From contig DASQZJ010000023.1 of NCBI GenBank assembly GCA_035638775.1, forward strand, positions 1 through 64,000: a stretch of 64,000 nt of DNA. The letters are read 5' to 3'. The translations under genes and the position numbers were made by a program. The notes under the pieces are model-generated. The model had not been told where the DNA came from. It ran no database searches and saw only the letters and a list, made by a program, of their open reading frames with translations. Source of the DNA: DASQZJ01 sp035638775. Lineage in GTDB: Bacteria > Pseudomonadota > Gammaproteobacteria > UBA5335 > SLRW01. Positions 17,744 to 26,075 of the stretch are shown in pieces. Positions within the stretch are counted from its first letter, which is position 1, and the number at the start of each line of letters is the position of its first letter.

Positions 17744-18220
17744 ATGCGAAGGAAAGTCTCGTACCTGTTGGTCGGGGGCGTGGTGGCGTTGCTGGCATTG
17801 GCCTCGCTGGCGGTCGTGAGCAGCCCCGAGCCACGGCCGGCCCCGGAATACGGCGGAATGATGGGGCATCACATGATGTCGGGCATGATGATGGGCCCGG
17901 GCATGATGCAGGGCGGGGGGACCGCCGGCGGCAGCCCGGAGGAAGCCCGCGGCGCCGCCGGGCGGCTGACCGGCTACGTGCAGCAGCAGGGCCTGGCGTG
18001 CATGGGTTGCCACGCGGTGAGCGGGCGGCTGGCCGCTCCATCCTTCAGTGAAATCGCCGGGCGTTACGCCGGCCAGTCGCAGGCGCGCGCCACGCTGGCG
18101 CAGGCCATCGAGCACGGCGTGGCCGGCAGGTGGCCCGGCTATGGGCCGATGCCGCCCGGGCTCGCCTCGTCGAAGCAGGCCGGCGAGCTCTCCGGCATGA
18201 TCCTGGACCTTGGGCAGTAG
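17744..18220 (+). CDS. membrane-anchored c-type cytochrome with Met/His-rich segment
   Basis: 158 aa. Residues 8-26 form an uncleaved or signal-type hydrophobic helix (LLVGGVVALLALASLAVV). Residues 38-56 are very rich in Met and His (GGMMGHHMMSGMMMGPGMM), a likely copper-binding stretch. The heme c site is CMGCH at 86-90, and GPMPPG downstream offers the axial Met. It faces the periplasm and probably carries electrons in respiration or links copper to electron transfer. The ATG at 17744 has a GGGAG ribosome site nine bases upstream; an in-frame ATG exists further upstream. A perfect 12-bp hairpin follows. Confidence 0.8.
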   Translation: MRRKVSYLLVGGVVALLALASLAVVSSPEPRPAPEYGGMMGHHMMSGMMMGPGMMQGGGTAGGSPEEARGAAGRLTGYVQQQGLACMGCHAVSGRLAAPSFSEIAGRYAGQSQARATLAQAIEHGVAGRWPGYGPMPPGLASSKQAGELSGMILDLGQ

Positions 18221-18304
18221 CGGCTCCGTTCTCCGGGGCCGCACGCCCGGTTCGCGTGGTCACCTCCGGTCGACGCCTTCCGCGATCGCGGCCCTTCGGG
18301 AAAA

Positions 18305-18332
18305 GGACGGCCGGCCCGATGGCCGGCCGTCC
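18305..18332. terminator. bidirectional terminator hairpin
   Basis: Perfect 12-bp stem (GGACGGCCGGCC with its complement), loop CGAT, between the convergent cytochrome gene and the acidic secreted protein gene. It is preceded by AAAA, which is a T-run on the reverse strand. Confidence 0.7.
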
Positions 18333-18361
18333 CCGGCAACCGCCTGGGCGGGTGCGCCCGG

Positions 18362-18670
18362 TCAGTAGCCGGAATCGTCCCCCGAGGAATCATCCCCCGG
18401 GGCGTCGTCCATGGTGCCGCCGTTGTCGTCCTGCATCGGCTGGTCTTCCCCGGACTGATCCTGCTGCATCTGCTGCGTGCCGTTGTCGTCCGGCTGCATC
18501 GGCTGGTCGGCAGTGCCGTTGTCCTGCTGCATGCCGCCATCGTCGCCCTGGTCGTTCTGGGCGAGGGCGCCGCTGCCCCGGGTCTGCGCCGCGGCCGGCT
18601 GCTGCCAGCCGAACAGCAGGCCGGTCGAGACCAGCGCGACGGCGGCCAGGGTGGTGAATTTCATCGACAT
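18362..18670 (-). CDS. secreted Asp/Gln/Met-rich low-complexity protein, 102 aa
   Basis: A signal peptide (MSMKFTTLAAVALVSTGLLF, cleavage near PAAAQ) precedes a mature part of about 75 residues, almost all Asp, Gln, Gly, Asn, Met and Ser, with repeated units of form MQxDxxG and DQPMQ. Such acidic, Met-containing chains can bind calcium or other cations, but no known family is recognised. The ATG at 18670 has an AAGGAGGATG ribosome site. It stands alone, with the terminator hairpin at 18305 just downstream. Confidence 0.65.
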   Translation of the reverse strand: MSMKFTTLAAVALVSTGLLFGWQQPAAAQTRGSGALAQNDQGDDGGMQQDNGTADQPMQPDDNGTQQMQQDQSGEDQPMQDDNGGTMDDAPGDDSSGDDSGY

Positions 18671-18894
18671 CGGATCATCCTCCTTGATGGTGATACGCGA
18701 CAATCGCGGCGGGTACCCGTTTCGCGGGCCATGCCGGCGGGATGCCGCGGTGTCTGCTCCTTCCGGGTTCCGGTACCAGCCGGTCAGGCCGGGGGATATA
18801 TATAGACCAGGGCGGGACCATGTGCACACCCGCCGGCACGGCAAGTGCCTCCCCTCCGGCGGGGCGGCTGGCGTCCGCCCGCTCCGCCGGGCGG

Positions 18895-19695
18895 TCAGTC
18901 GTCTTCGGCGAGAAAGGAGAGCAGCAGCGCGAGCGTCTCCTGCGGTCTCTCGATCCAGAACAGGTGCCCGGCCGGGTCGAGGGTTTCCAGGCGGGCGCTG
19001 GGCAGCGCCCGCGCCAGCTGCCGCGAGTTCTCCGGGCTGACCACCCGGTCCTGCAGGCCCGTGATCACGAGCGTCGACGCCGCGATGTCCGCGAGGCGGC
19101 GGGAGGTGTCATGGGCCTCCAGGGCCCGGCGTCGGCGCGCCAGGGCCCGGACATCCAGGGGACGCTCGCGCCGGGCGGCGATCAGCCGTTGCAGAACTTC
19201 CGGATGGGCCGGCACGAAGCCCGGCGAAAACCCGGCTTCCGCGAAGCGCCGCGCCCGCTCCTCTGCGGTGAGCTCCGACGCTTCGTAGGCGCTCTCGCGG
19301 CTTTCGCTCTCCACCGTCACCGCGCGAGGGCCGCCGGCGGTGGTGCACCCGAGCACCAGCCGCCGCAGCCGTTGCGGGTGGCGAAGGGCGAACTCCTGCG
19401 CGACCATGCCGCCCATCGAGACGCCGAACACGTGGGCGCGGTCGATCTCGAGCGCGTCCATCAGGCGTGCCGTGTCGTCCGCATACCGCGCGGTGCTGTA
19501 GCGTTGTGCCGGTTTGTCGGTCCAGCCGCTGCCACGCTGATCGAATGCGAGCACCCGGTGACGCTCCGCGAGGCCCGGAACCAGACCGGCGAAGTTGCTG
19601 AGGTCCCCCTGCAAGCCGTGCAGCAGCACCACGGGCGTGCCTTGCCCCGTGATCGCGAAGCAGGTCCGGACCCGGTCGATCGTCTCCCAGGGCAT
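18895..19695 (-). CDS. alpha/beta hydrolase, 266 aa
   Basis: Complete alpha/beta-hydrolase: oxyanion-hole block VVLLHGLQGDLSNF, FDQRGSGWTDKP, nucleophile elbow GVSMGGMVAQEF, an acid in ITGLQDRVVSP and the histidine in DPAGHLFWIERP. It belongs to the 3-oxoadipate enol-lactonase/esterase-like group; the substrate is unknown. It is divergent from the GGDEF-EAL gene with a gap of about 46 bases, so promoters must overlap. Confidence 0.85.
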   Translation of the reverse strand: MPWETIDRVRTCFAITGQGTPVVLLHGLQGDLSNFAGLVPGLAERHRVLAFDQRGSGWTDKPAQRYSTARYADDTARLMDALEIDRAHVFGVSMGGMVAQEFALRHPQRLRRLVLGCTTAGGPRAVTVESESRESAYEASELTAEERARRFAEAGFSPGFVPAHPEVLQRLIAARRERPLDVRALARRRRALEAHDTSRRLADIAASTLVITGLQDRVVSPENSRQLARALPSARLETLDPAGHLFWIERPQETLALLLSFLAEDD

Positions 19696-19741
19696 ACGCG
19701 GGTCTCCTCGTTGTCCGTATCGGCTGGCACCGGCGGGTCGG

Positions 19742-22105
19742 ATGCGGGCCCGGCAGGATCCGTTGCCACCCTGTGGTTACAGAACGTATATTGAAAATTC
19801 GACCGGGAATCGGCGCAATTCCCGCCTCCTTGAGACACAGGCTGCCACGCAGCGGCCCGGGATCCCGGATCCGGCATTGGAACGATATCCCTACTATGCC
19901 GCGCTGGGCGACATCGGAAGCCTGGTGGCCCGCGCGCCCGAGCTGACCGAGCTGCTGCAACAGGCATGCGGCCTGGTGGTCGATCATACGGGCTCGACCC
20001 TGACCTGCGTGGTCCTGGCGGAGGAACCCGGCGGAGACAACCCGCGCATTGCCGCCTGGGCGGGACCGGCCAGGGATTACCTGGCCGGGTTGCCGGTCTG
20101 CGCGCGGAACGGCGCCTCGGGCGGAGACGACATCGTCGGTCGCGTGTACCGGCATGGGGGTCCGCTGGCGTTCGACGACACCCGCGGGGTCCCGTCGTTC
20201 GGGCATCTCTCCGAGGCCCTGTCCGACAGTGACGTTCCCGCCGCCGCCGGCATTCCCATATCCATCGGTGAACGCTGTCGCGGCGTGCTGGTGGCGGCCG
20301 CGGCCCACGCCGGGCATTACCGGGACGACCTGGTCGGCCTGCTCCAGCGGGTGGCCGAGGTGCTGGCGGTCGGCATCGACCGGGCCGAGGCGCGTGAGCA
20401 CAGCATCCGGTTCCAGGCCCTCTACCAGGCGCTGTCGGACGTCAACGAGCTGACCGGTCTCCCGAACCGGGCCATGTTCATGGACCGGCTCGCGGTGGCG
20501 ATATCGCGTGCCGCCCGCGGGGACGAGGAGGTCGCCGTGGCGCTGATCGACCTGGACAACTTCAAGGAGATCAACGACCGGCTCGGACACGGTACCGGCG
20601 ACGAGGTCATCCGCCAGCTCGCTGCCGCGGTCGTCTCGACCCTGAGAAAGAGCGACACCCTCGCCCGACTGGGCGGAGACGAGCTCGTCGCCCTTCTTCC
20701 CCTGGAGGGCCGCGGAGACGGTATCGAAAACATCATGCAGCGGGTCTTCGCAGCGGTCGCGCGCCCGTTCCCCGCGGGATCGGAGAGGCTTTCCGTGCGC
20801 ATGAGCGCAGGGGTCGCGGTCTACCCGCGGGACGGGCTCGCCGCAGAGGACCTCCTGCGCCGCGCGGATCTCGCCATGTATCGCGTCAAGAGGCAGGGCG
20901 GCAATGCATGGGGCGTGTTCGAGCCGGCTCTCGAGGCACGGCTGGTCGAGCGCCACCGGGTCCGGGATCGGTTCGCCCGCGCGCTGGAGCGGGGGGCGAT
21001 CGCCTTCCACTACCAGCCGATCGTCGATCTGCGAAGCGGCGTGGTTACGGGGGCGGAGGTCCTGGTCCGGTGGAACGACCCCGGGCGGGCAACGCCGGGC
21101 CCGGGCGACTGGTCCGGCGCCGTCGAGAGCGATCCGCGCCTGGCGGCAGAGCTCGGGCGGCGCGCACTGCACGTCGCCGCGGGGCAGCTGGGGCACTGGC
21201 ATGCCGACGGGAGACAGCTCTCGCTGTCGGTCGACGTCGACGTCCGCTACCTCCTGTCCGAGCGCTTCCTGGAAGATCTCCGCACGGCGCTTGCGGAAGC
21301 ACCCCGGCTGGCCTCCCGGCTGGTGCTGGAGGTCGCGGAGGCCGGCCTGGAAGATAACCATCGCCGGGTCGCGGATGTGCTCGCGAGCGCGCGCGGGCTC
21401 GGCGTGCGGGTGGCACTGGACGGTTTCGGCACCGCCCGGGCATCCCTGGCGTATCTGCTCGAGTTGCCGGTCGACGGGCTCAAGATCGATCGCGGTTGCG
21501 TCGTTCGCATGCTCACGGACGTCCGCGCTTTCGGAGTCGTGGCGACCGCGGGCCAGGGCGCCTGGACCCTGGGCATGACCACGGTCGCGGAAGGCGTGGA
21601 GACCGAAAGACACGGATTCCGGCTGATGCAGATGGGCTGCGACTGCGCGCAGGGTTCCGCCGTCGCACCGCCGATGGATGCGGCGGCGTTCGGGGAGTGG
21701 CTCGCGGCGTGGAAACCACCGGCCTCGTGGAGCAGCCGCGGCGGGTCCCGGATGTCCCCGGAGCATACCCAGCTGCTGGCCAGCCTGATCCTGCATCGCA
21801 CGCGATTCGGCTCGATTCTCGATGCCATGGCGCGGGAGAATCCTCGAGGGACCCTGCCCGTGCCGGTGGGCTCACGTTGTCCCGTGGATCGTTGGGGGGA
21901 CGCCAGGGCCGCGCGGCTGCTCGGCCGCCGGTTGAACGCGATCCATCGCCGGATGCACGAGATCGAGGACGAGTGCCTGCGGAGCCTGGCCGTGTCCGGG
22001 AGCATGCCATCGCGGCTCCGCGAACGGGCGGCAAGCACCGTGTCGGAGTACGAGCGCTCGGTGGACGCGCTGATCGACGCGGGAGCCGCAGAGGGCGGGA
22101 GCTGA
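19742..22105 (+). CDS. GAF-GGDEF-EAL-CZB cyclic-di-GMP signalling protein with altered motifs
   Basis: 787 aa from the ATG at 19742; an in-frame TTG at 19877 is an alternative start. Domains: GAF-like sensor (about 50-195), GGDEF (about 215-375), EAL (about 395-645), and a C-terminal helical region resembling a CZB zinc-binding domain (about 670-785, with LHRTRF, a Cys near 716 and HRRMH near 739-743). The GGDEF signature is RLGGDEL (residue 311 on), with an RxxD inhibitory site (RKSD) five residues before. In the EAL domain EXLXR is kept (EVLVRW, E439), but DDFGT has become DGFGT and the Asn-containing motif reads SVDVD. Phosphodiesterase activity is therefore doubtful. Probably cytoplasmic. 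No partner is nearby. Confidence 0.85.
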   Translation: MRARQDPLPPCGYRTYIENSTGNRRNSRLLETQAATQRPGIPDPALERYPYYAALGDIGSLVARAPELTELLQQACGLVVDHTGSTLTCVVLAEEPGGDNPRIAAWAGPARDYLAGLPVCARNGASGGDDIVGRVYRHGGPLAFDDTRGVPSFGHLSEALSDSDVPAAAGIPISIGERCRGVLVAAAAHAGHYRDDLVGLLQRVAEVLAVGIDRAEAREHSIRFQALYQALSDVNELTGLPNRAMFMDRLAVAISRAARGDEEVAVALIDLDNFKEINDRLGHGTGDEVIRQLAAAVVSTLRKSDTLARLGGDELVALLPLEGRGDGIENIMQRVFAAVARPFPAGSERLSVRMSAGVAVYPRDGLAAEDLLRRADLAMYRVKRQGGNAWGVFEPALEARLVERHRVRDRFARALERGAIAFHYQPIVDLRSGVVTGAEVLVRWNDPGRATPGPGDWSGAVESDPRLAAELGRRALHVAAGQLGHWHADGRQLSLSVDVDVRYLLSERFLEDLRTALAEAPRLASRLVLEVAEAGLEDNHRRVADVLASARGLGVRVALDGFGTARASLAYLLELPVDGLKIDRGCVVRMLTDVRAFGVVATAGQGAWTLGMTTVAEGVETERHGFRLMQMGCDCAQGSAVAPPMDAAAFGEWLAAWKPPASWSSRGGSRMSPEHTQLLASLILHRTRFGSILDAMARENPRGTLPVPVGSRCPVDRWGDARAARLLGRRLNAIHRRMHEIEDECLRSLAVSGSMPSRLRERAASTVSEYERSVDALIDAGAAEGGS

Positions 22106-22153
22106 GACCCGCCTCCTCCGGCCCGTCGCCGGGACGGTCCGCGCCGGCCCGGC

Positions 22154-23401
22154 TCAGCGCGCTTCCGGCACCCGGCGGGTCTGCATGAACGCCTCGAACG
22201 TCTCCCCGCGCATCTGCGCGTACATCTCCAGGTTGCTCACGCCCACGGTACGGGCGAACTTCTCGATCGCGAAGAAGTTGGCGCCGGAGCGGATCAGCCC
22301 GATCCAGTCGCGCGATCGCACCAGCGACTGCTCCTGATCGCTGAGCCCGGCGGCCGCCATCGCCGCTTCCTCGTCGTCGTGAAAGCGTCGCCGGCAGTCT
22401 TCCTTCCGGAGATTCCAGAGGAAGCGGTTGAGGGTCAACGCCTTGTGGCTCACGCCGATGTCGAACGGGTATGTGCCGTCGAGGCCCTCGATGCCCGCGA
22501 GCTGCGGGTTGCCGGCCGATCGCCGGACGCCGGCTTGTTCCCCGGCGTTGCGCACCTGCTGCCCGTCCGCCTGTTCGTACAGGGTGACCGCCATGGCGGT
22601 GCTGGTCGCCAGGTAGTAGTTCCGGTGCAGCTCGCGCAACGGCCCCGGCAGGGCTCCCCGCATGGCGAGCCACATGATCTGCTCGACGCTCTCCGCCCCG
22701 CCGCGGCGCACGTAGTCCGCGTGGGTCATGTTCAGCAGGGCCTCGGGATCGTCGCGGAAGAGGTCGAGAAAACGCATGTCCCAGTCGGTGTCGTTGAAGC
22801 CCGCGCGCTCGCCGTGAACCTGGTGCGAAAGCCCGCCGGTGCCGACGACCACGACCCGGAGATCCTGCGGATACGACTCCACGGCCCGCCGGACCGCCTG
22901 GCCGAGGCGGAAGCAGCGGCGCGCCGTGGGGAGGGGATACTGCAGCACGTTGATGGCGATCGGGACGATGCTGCCGGGCCAGTCCGGCTCGTGTGGCCAG
23001 AGCAGCGGCAACGGGGAAGCACAGCCGTGGTCGACCGGGCGGCCCTGGAAAACGCTGAGGTCGATCTCGTCGTTGACCAGTGACTCGGCGATGTGCTTCT
23101 GCAGATCGACATCCCCCTTCAGCGGCGGGAGCGGCCGCTGTCCGGCGCCTTCATCGGCGATCTGAAAGCGTTCGCCGACTCCCAGCGCGAACGTCGGGTA
23201 GCAGTCGAAGAACAGGGTCGTGCAGTGGTCGTTGTAAAAGAAGACCAGCGCGTCGGGCTCCTGCTCCGCCAGCCACCCGGCGACCGCCTTGTAGCCTTCG
23301 AACAGCGGCTGCCATGCCCGTTCGTCCTGTCGCCCCTTGTCGTAGGCGACTCCAATGGTGGGCACGTGCGACGTGCCGATGCCACCGATGATCCTGGCCA
23401 T
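22154..23401 (-). CDS. galA: gallate dioxygenase (fused LigB-LigA type)
   Basis: 415-residue extradiol dioxygenase that opens gallate (or 3-O-methylgallate/protocatechuate) with Fe(II). Residues 1-285 are the catalytic LigB-like domain: GTSHVP supplies the first His ligand, FFYNDHCTTLFFD a second block, and GTGGLSHQVHGERAGFND the acid/base His. Residues about 310-415 are a LigA-like domain (LVRSRDWIGLIRSGANFFAI), as in single-chain gallate dioxygenases GalA/DesB. The ATG at 23401 (MARIIGGIGTSHVP) has a GGAGGAAGAC ribosome site. It is divergent from the O-demethylase gene across 706 bases. Together they would demethylate and cleave syringate-derived methoxybenzoates. Ring-product hydratase and aldolase genes are not in the window. 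Confidence 0.88.
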   Translation of the reverse strand: MARIIGGIGTSHVPTIGVAYDKGRQDERAWQPLFEGYKAVAGWLAEQEPDALVFFYNDHCTTLFFDCYPTFALGVGERFQIADEGAGQRPLPPLKGDVDLQKHIAESLVNDEIDLSVFQGRPVDHGCASPLPLLWPHEPDWPGSIVPIAINVLQYPLPTARRCFRLGQAVRRAVESYPQDLRVVVVGTGGLSHQVHGERAGFNDTDWDMRFLDLFRDDPEALLNMTHADYVRRGGAESVEQIMWLAMRGALPGPLRELHRNYYLATSTAMAVTLYEQADGQQVRNAGEQAGVRRSAGNPQLAGIEGLDGTYPFDIGVSHKALTLNRFLWNLRKEDCRRRFHDDEEAAMAAAGLSDQEQSLVRSRDWIGLIRSGANFFAIEKFARTVGVSNLEMYAQMRGETFEAFMQTRRVPEAR

Positions 23402-24107
23402 GTCTTCCTCCGATGCCTGACGGCCGCCGCGTCCGCGGGACGTGCACCGCAGCCGGCGGCATGCCTGTTTCTCCGGCGCCCGGTTGTGCCGGGAGCGTCG
23501 CACATGCCCCGGCAGCCTATGGCTTACAGCATAAACGCATCCCTCCGACGATCAAGTCCGGGTCCGCTTCGGGAGGCGTCGGACCAGCCGTCGAGCTTGC
23601 TGGAGTCGCGCTTCACGCGCCCCGGAAGAGACCGGCCGGGAGGGCCCTCGGGGGCTCGCGGAGGGCTGCGCCGCGATTTGCGGCTATCGCAAAATTGGAA
23701 CTGCTATGGTGGTATTCAATATTCTTCGGCGAAGAGGGGGGTGTTAGCTTGCCATGACACGGGGGTCGCCGTCGGTGCTTGCCCGATCCCGGCATGGGCG
23801 GCTCGCCAGGACAGGGACAACTCCCGTGGCGTCGTCCCGGGCGTGCACATGCCGCGTCGGTGGCCGCACGTACGTGCATGGCGGCGCCTTGAGGAGCCTT
23901 CGAAAATGATCGCGACGGCCGGTGCCATGTCGACGATGTCGAATGCACCAGCCCGGGCTGGCATGGTCGGCGCCCGCATCGTCCGCGGGGTCGGCCGGTC
24001 CTGCCCGGTGTCGCCAGGTGCCGTGGGTCGGGTGTGGCGACCGCCGCCGGCTCGCCACCAGGGACGAAGCCGTGGCAAGCGATCCGACCCATGCTGTGGA
24101 GGAAGAC
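23402..24107. other. 706-base divergent regulatory region between dioxygenase and O-demethylase genes
   Basis: No convincing gene: open frames across it have poor composition and no ribosome site. The stretch 23670-23760 is notably AT-richer than its surroundings and holds a TTTGCG/CGCAAA palindrome followed by AATATTC, suggesting the operator and promoters for one or both genes. It is long enough for a multi-site regulator or a small RNA, which I cannot confirm. Confidence 0.5.
23677..23693. promoter_or_regulatory. palindromic operator candidate TTTGCG-N5-CGCAAA
   Basis: Perfect six-base inverted repeat TTTGCG-gctat-CGCAAA in an AT-rich island between the divergent gallate dioxygenase and O-demethylase genes. 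Size and symmetry suit a dimeric repressor or activator. No regulator gene is adjacent. Confidence 0.4.
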
Positions 24108-25505
24108 ATGGCCGAAAAAAGCCTGCAAGACCTGCTGGACAGGTTCAACAACCCCGTCGAGTTCCTGCGTAGCTCCCAGACCGGCCCCTACGTGTATCCG
24201 GTGGTTCCGGCCGAGTTCACGAACTGGAGGGACGAGCAGCAGGCGTGGCAGAAGACCTGCGTGCTGTTCAACCAGTCCTACCACATGACCGACATGTACA
24301 TAGAGGGGCCGGACGCGCTCAAGCTGCTCAAGCTCACCGGAATCAATTCGTTCGAGAACTTCGCGCCCAACAAGGCCAAGCAGTTCATTCCCTGCAACTA
24401 CGATGGCTACGTGATCGGCGACGTGATCCTGTTCAACTTCGGTGACAACCGTTTCAACATCGTCGGTCGTCCGCCGACGCACAACTGGCTTCGCTACCAG
24501 GCAGAGGTGGAGAAGCTCGACGTCGAGCTCGACCTCGATCCCCGCGCGGCCGAGCGGGAAGGGCGCGTGGTGCGCAAGGCCTATCGCTTCCAGGTGCAGG
24601 GACCCAACGCGATGAAGGTGATCGAGAAGGTCATCGGCAAGGCCGCGCCCGAGGTGAAGTTCTTCAACATGTGCCAGATGACCATCGCCGGCCGCACCGT
24701 GAACGCGCTGCGTCACGGGATGGCGGGCCAGCCGGGGTTCGAGCTGTTCGGTCCCTGGGAAGACGGCGAAGCGGTGAGGGAGGCCGTGGTGAAGGCAGGG
24801 GAGGAGTTCGGGCTGCGCCAGGTCGGCGCCCGTGCCTACTCCTCCAACACGCTCGAGTCGGGGTGGATTCCTTCACCCCTTGCGGCCGTGTACTCCGGCG
24901 AGAAGATGAAGCCCTACCGGCAGTGGCTGCCGGCCAATGGTTACGAGGCCGTCGCCTCTCTCGGCGGCAGCTTCGTCTCCGACAACATCGAGGACTACTA
25001 TCTGACGCCCTGGGATCTCGGCTACGGGCCCGTGGTGAAGTTCGATCACGACTTCATCGGGCGCGAGGCCCTGGAAAAGAAGGCGAAGGAGCCGCACCGC
25101 ACCAAGGTCACGCTCGCTCTCGAAAACGAGGACGCCACCCGGGTGCTGAGCACGATGTTTCGTCGGAACAACCGTGCCAAGTACGTCGACTTCCCGTCCG
25201 CGGTCTACTCGAGCCACCCGTACGACAGGGTGATGGTGGACGGCAGGACGGTGGGTGTCTCGACCTGGATCGGGTACAGCTCGAACGAGGGCAAGATGCT
25301 CACGCTCGCGATGCTCGACGCCGATTACGCCGAGCCCGGCACCGAAGTCACCCTGCTCTGGGGCGAGGAGAACGGCGGAACCGCCAAGCCCACCGTGGAG
25401 CCGCACATGCAGGTGCCGATCCGGGCGATCGTCAGCCCGGTCCCCTATTCGGAGGTCGCGCGGCATTCCTACGCCGAGGGCTGGCGGACGCGGCAGCGCT
25501 GGTAA
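24108..25505 (+). CDS. ligM: tetrahydrofolate-dependent aromatic O-demethylase (LigM/DesA family)
   Basis: 465-residue protein of the aminomethyltransferase (GcvT-like) fold that moves the methyl of vanillate, 3-O-methylgallate or syringate to tetrahydrofolate. Length and start (MAEKSLQDLLDRFNNPVEFL) match LigM/DesA. Conserved blocks include VLFNQSYHMTDMYIEGPDAL, NRFNIVGRPPTHNW and RHGMAGQPGFELFGPWEDG. The ATG at 24108 has a GGAGGAAGAC ribosome site. Upstream-open translation is not conserved. The divergent gallate dioxygenase suggests the substrate is syringate or 3-O-methylgallate rather than vanillate (inference). A formyl-THF cyclo-ligase-like gene at 35092 may serve the folate side. Confidence 0.88.
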   Translation: MAEKSLQDLLDRFNNPVEFLRSSQTGPYVYPVVPAEFTNWRDEQQAWQKTCVLFNQSYHMTDMYIEGPDALKLLKLTGINSFENFAPNKAKQFIPCNYDGYVIGDVILFNFGDNRFNIVGRPPTHNWLRYQAEVEKLDVELDLDPRAAEREGRVVRKAYRFQVQGPNAMKVIEKVIGKAAPEVKFFNMCQMTIAGRTVNALRHGMAGQPGFELFGPWEDGEAVREAVVKAGEEFGLRQVGARAYSSNTLESGWIPSPLAAVYSGEKMKPYRQWLPANGYEAVASLGGSFVSDNIEDYYLTPWDLGYGPVVKFDHDFIGREALEKKAKEPHRTKVTLALENEDATRVLSTMFRRNNRAKYVDFPSAVYSSHPYDRVMVDGRTVGVSTWIGYSSNEGKMLTLAMLDADYAEPGTEVTLLWGEENGGTAKPTVEPHMQVPIRAIVSPVPYSEVARHSYAEGWRTRQRW

Positions 25506-25547
25506 CAGGATCCCCCGCCCGGCGAGGCGGAGTGTCGAGCACGAGAA

Positions 25548-25573
25548 CCGGCCCGGGCGCCTGCCCGGGCCGG
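25548..25573. terminator. hairpin between convergent genes
   Basis: Perfect 11-bp stem (CCGGCCCGGGC with its complement) and loop GCCT, 43 bases after the O-demethylase stop and before the convergent NTF2-like gene. No T-run; probably serves both directions weakly. Confidence 0.5.
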
Positions 25574-25670
25574 GCGGGATCCGGGGCTCTCGCGGCCGGC
25601 AGGCGTCGGCTGGTGCTCCCGGACCCGGTGCCGCCTCCCGCCGCTTGCGATTTCCCGGGTGTGCCCGGTG

Positions 25671-26075
25671 TCAGGCGGTCAGTGAGATCGAGCCTTCGCG
25701 CCGCGAGAAGCGCCAGCCGTCCTCCGTCCGCACGAAACGGTCCCGGTATTCCCCGACGAGTTGTCGGCTCACCCTGCCGTCGGCGGCGTTGCCGGCGAAC
25801 AGCAGGACGTAGCTGATGCCCGAGGCCGTCTGCGGGCCCTGTTCCGTGATCAGGAAGTTGGCGCAGAAATGCCGCGTCACCCGGTCGCGGGGTCGTCGCC
25901 GGAAGGAATCGAGGATGGCGGCGCGGCCGACGATCGGGTGCTCCGGATCGCTGGGGCGGATGAAGACGCCGTCTTCGACGAACAGGCCGGCGAGCCGGTC
26001 GTGTTCGCCGCTGTCGCCGTAGACGGCGAAGCGGCGCACGAGCCTTTCGCACTCGCGCGCGATGTCATCGCTCAT
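25671..26075 (-). CDS. NTF2/SnoaL-like protein, 134 aa
   Basis: Cone-shaped alpha+beta barrel protein of the SnoaL_4/NTF2 superfamily: a helical start (ECERLVRRFAVYGDSGEHDR), then LAGLFVEDGVFIRPS and ending in RFVRTEDGWRFSRREG. Members act as small-molecule isomerases, dehydratases or binding proteins, and many occur as partners in aromatic pathways. The ATG at 26075 overlaps the stop of the upstream alpha/beta hydrolase by four bases, so the two are coupled. Substrate unknown; its position next to the gallate/O-demethylase pair is suggestive only. Confidence 0.8.
   Translation of the reverse strand: MSDDIARECERLVRRFAVYGDSGEHDRLAGLFVEDGVFIRPSDPEHPIVGRAAILDSFRRRPRDRVTRHFCANFLITEQGPQTASGISYVLLFAGNAADGRVSRQLVGEYRDRFVRTEDGWRFSRREGSISLTA

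Noticed and set aside
23413..23757. Forward frame of 114 codons in the 706-base gap
   Set aside because: Poor composition and it crosses the palindromic operator; more likely regulatory DNA.
23953..24000. Possible sigma-54 promoter TGGCAT-GGTCG-GCGC before the O-demethylase gene
   Set aside because: The -12 element lacks TTGC/TTGT; match not better than chance in GC-rich DNA.
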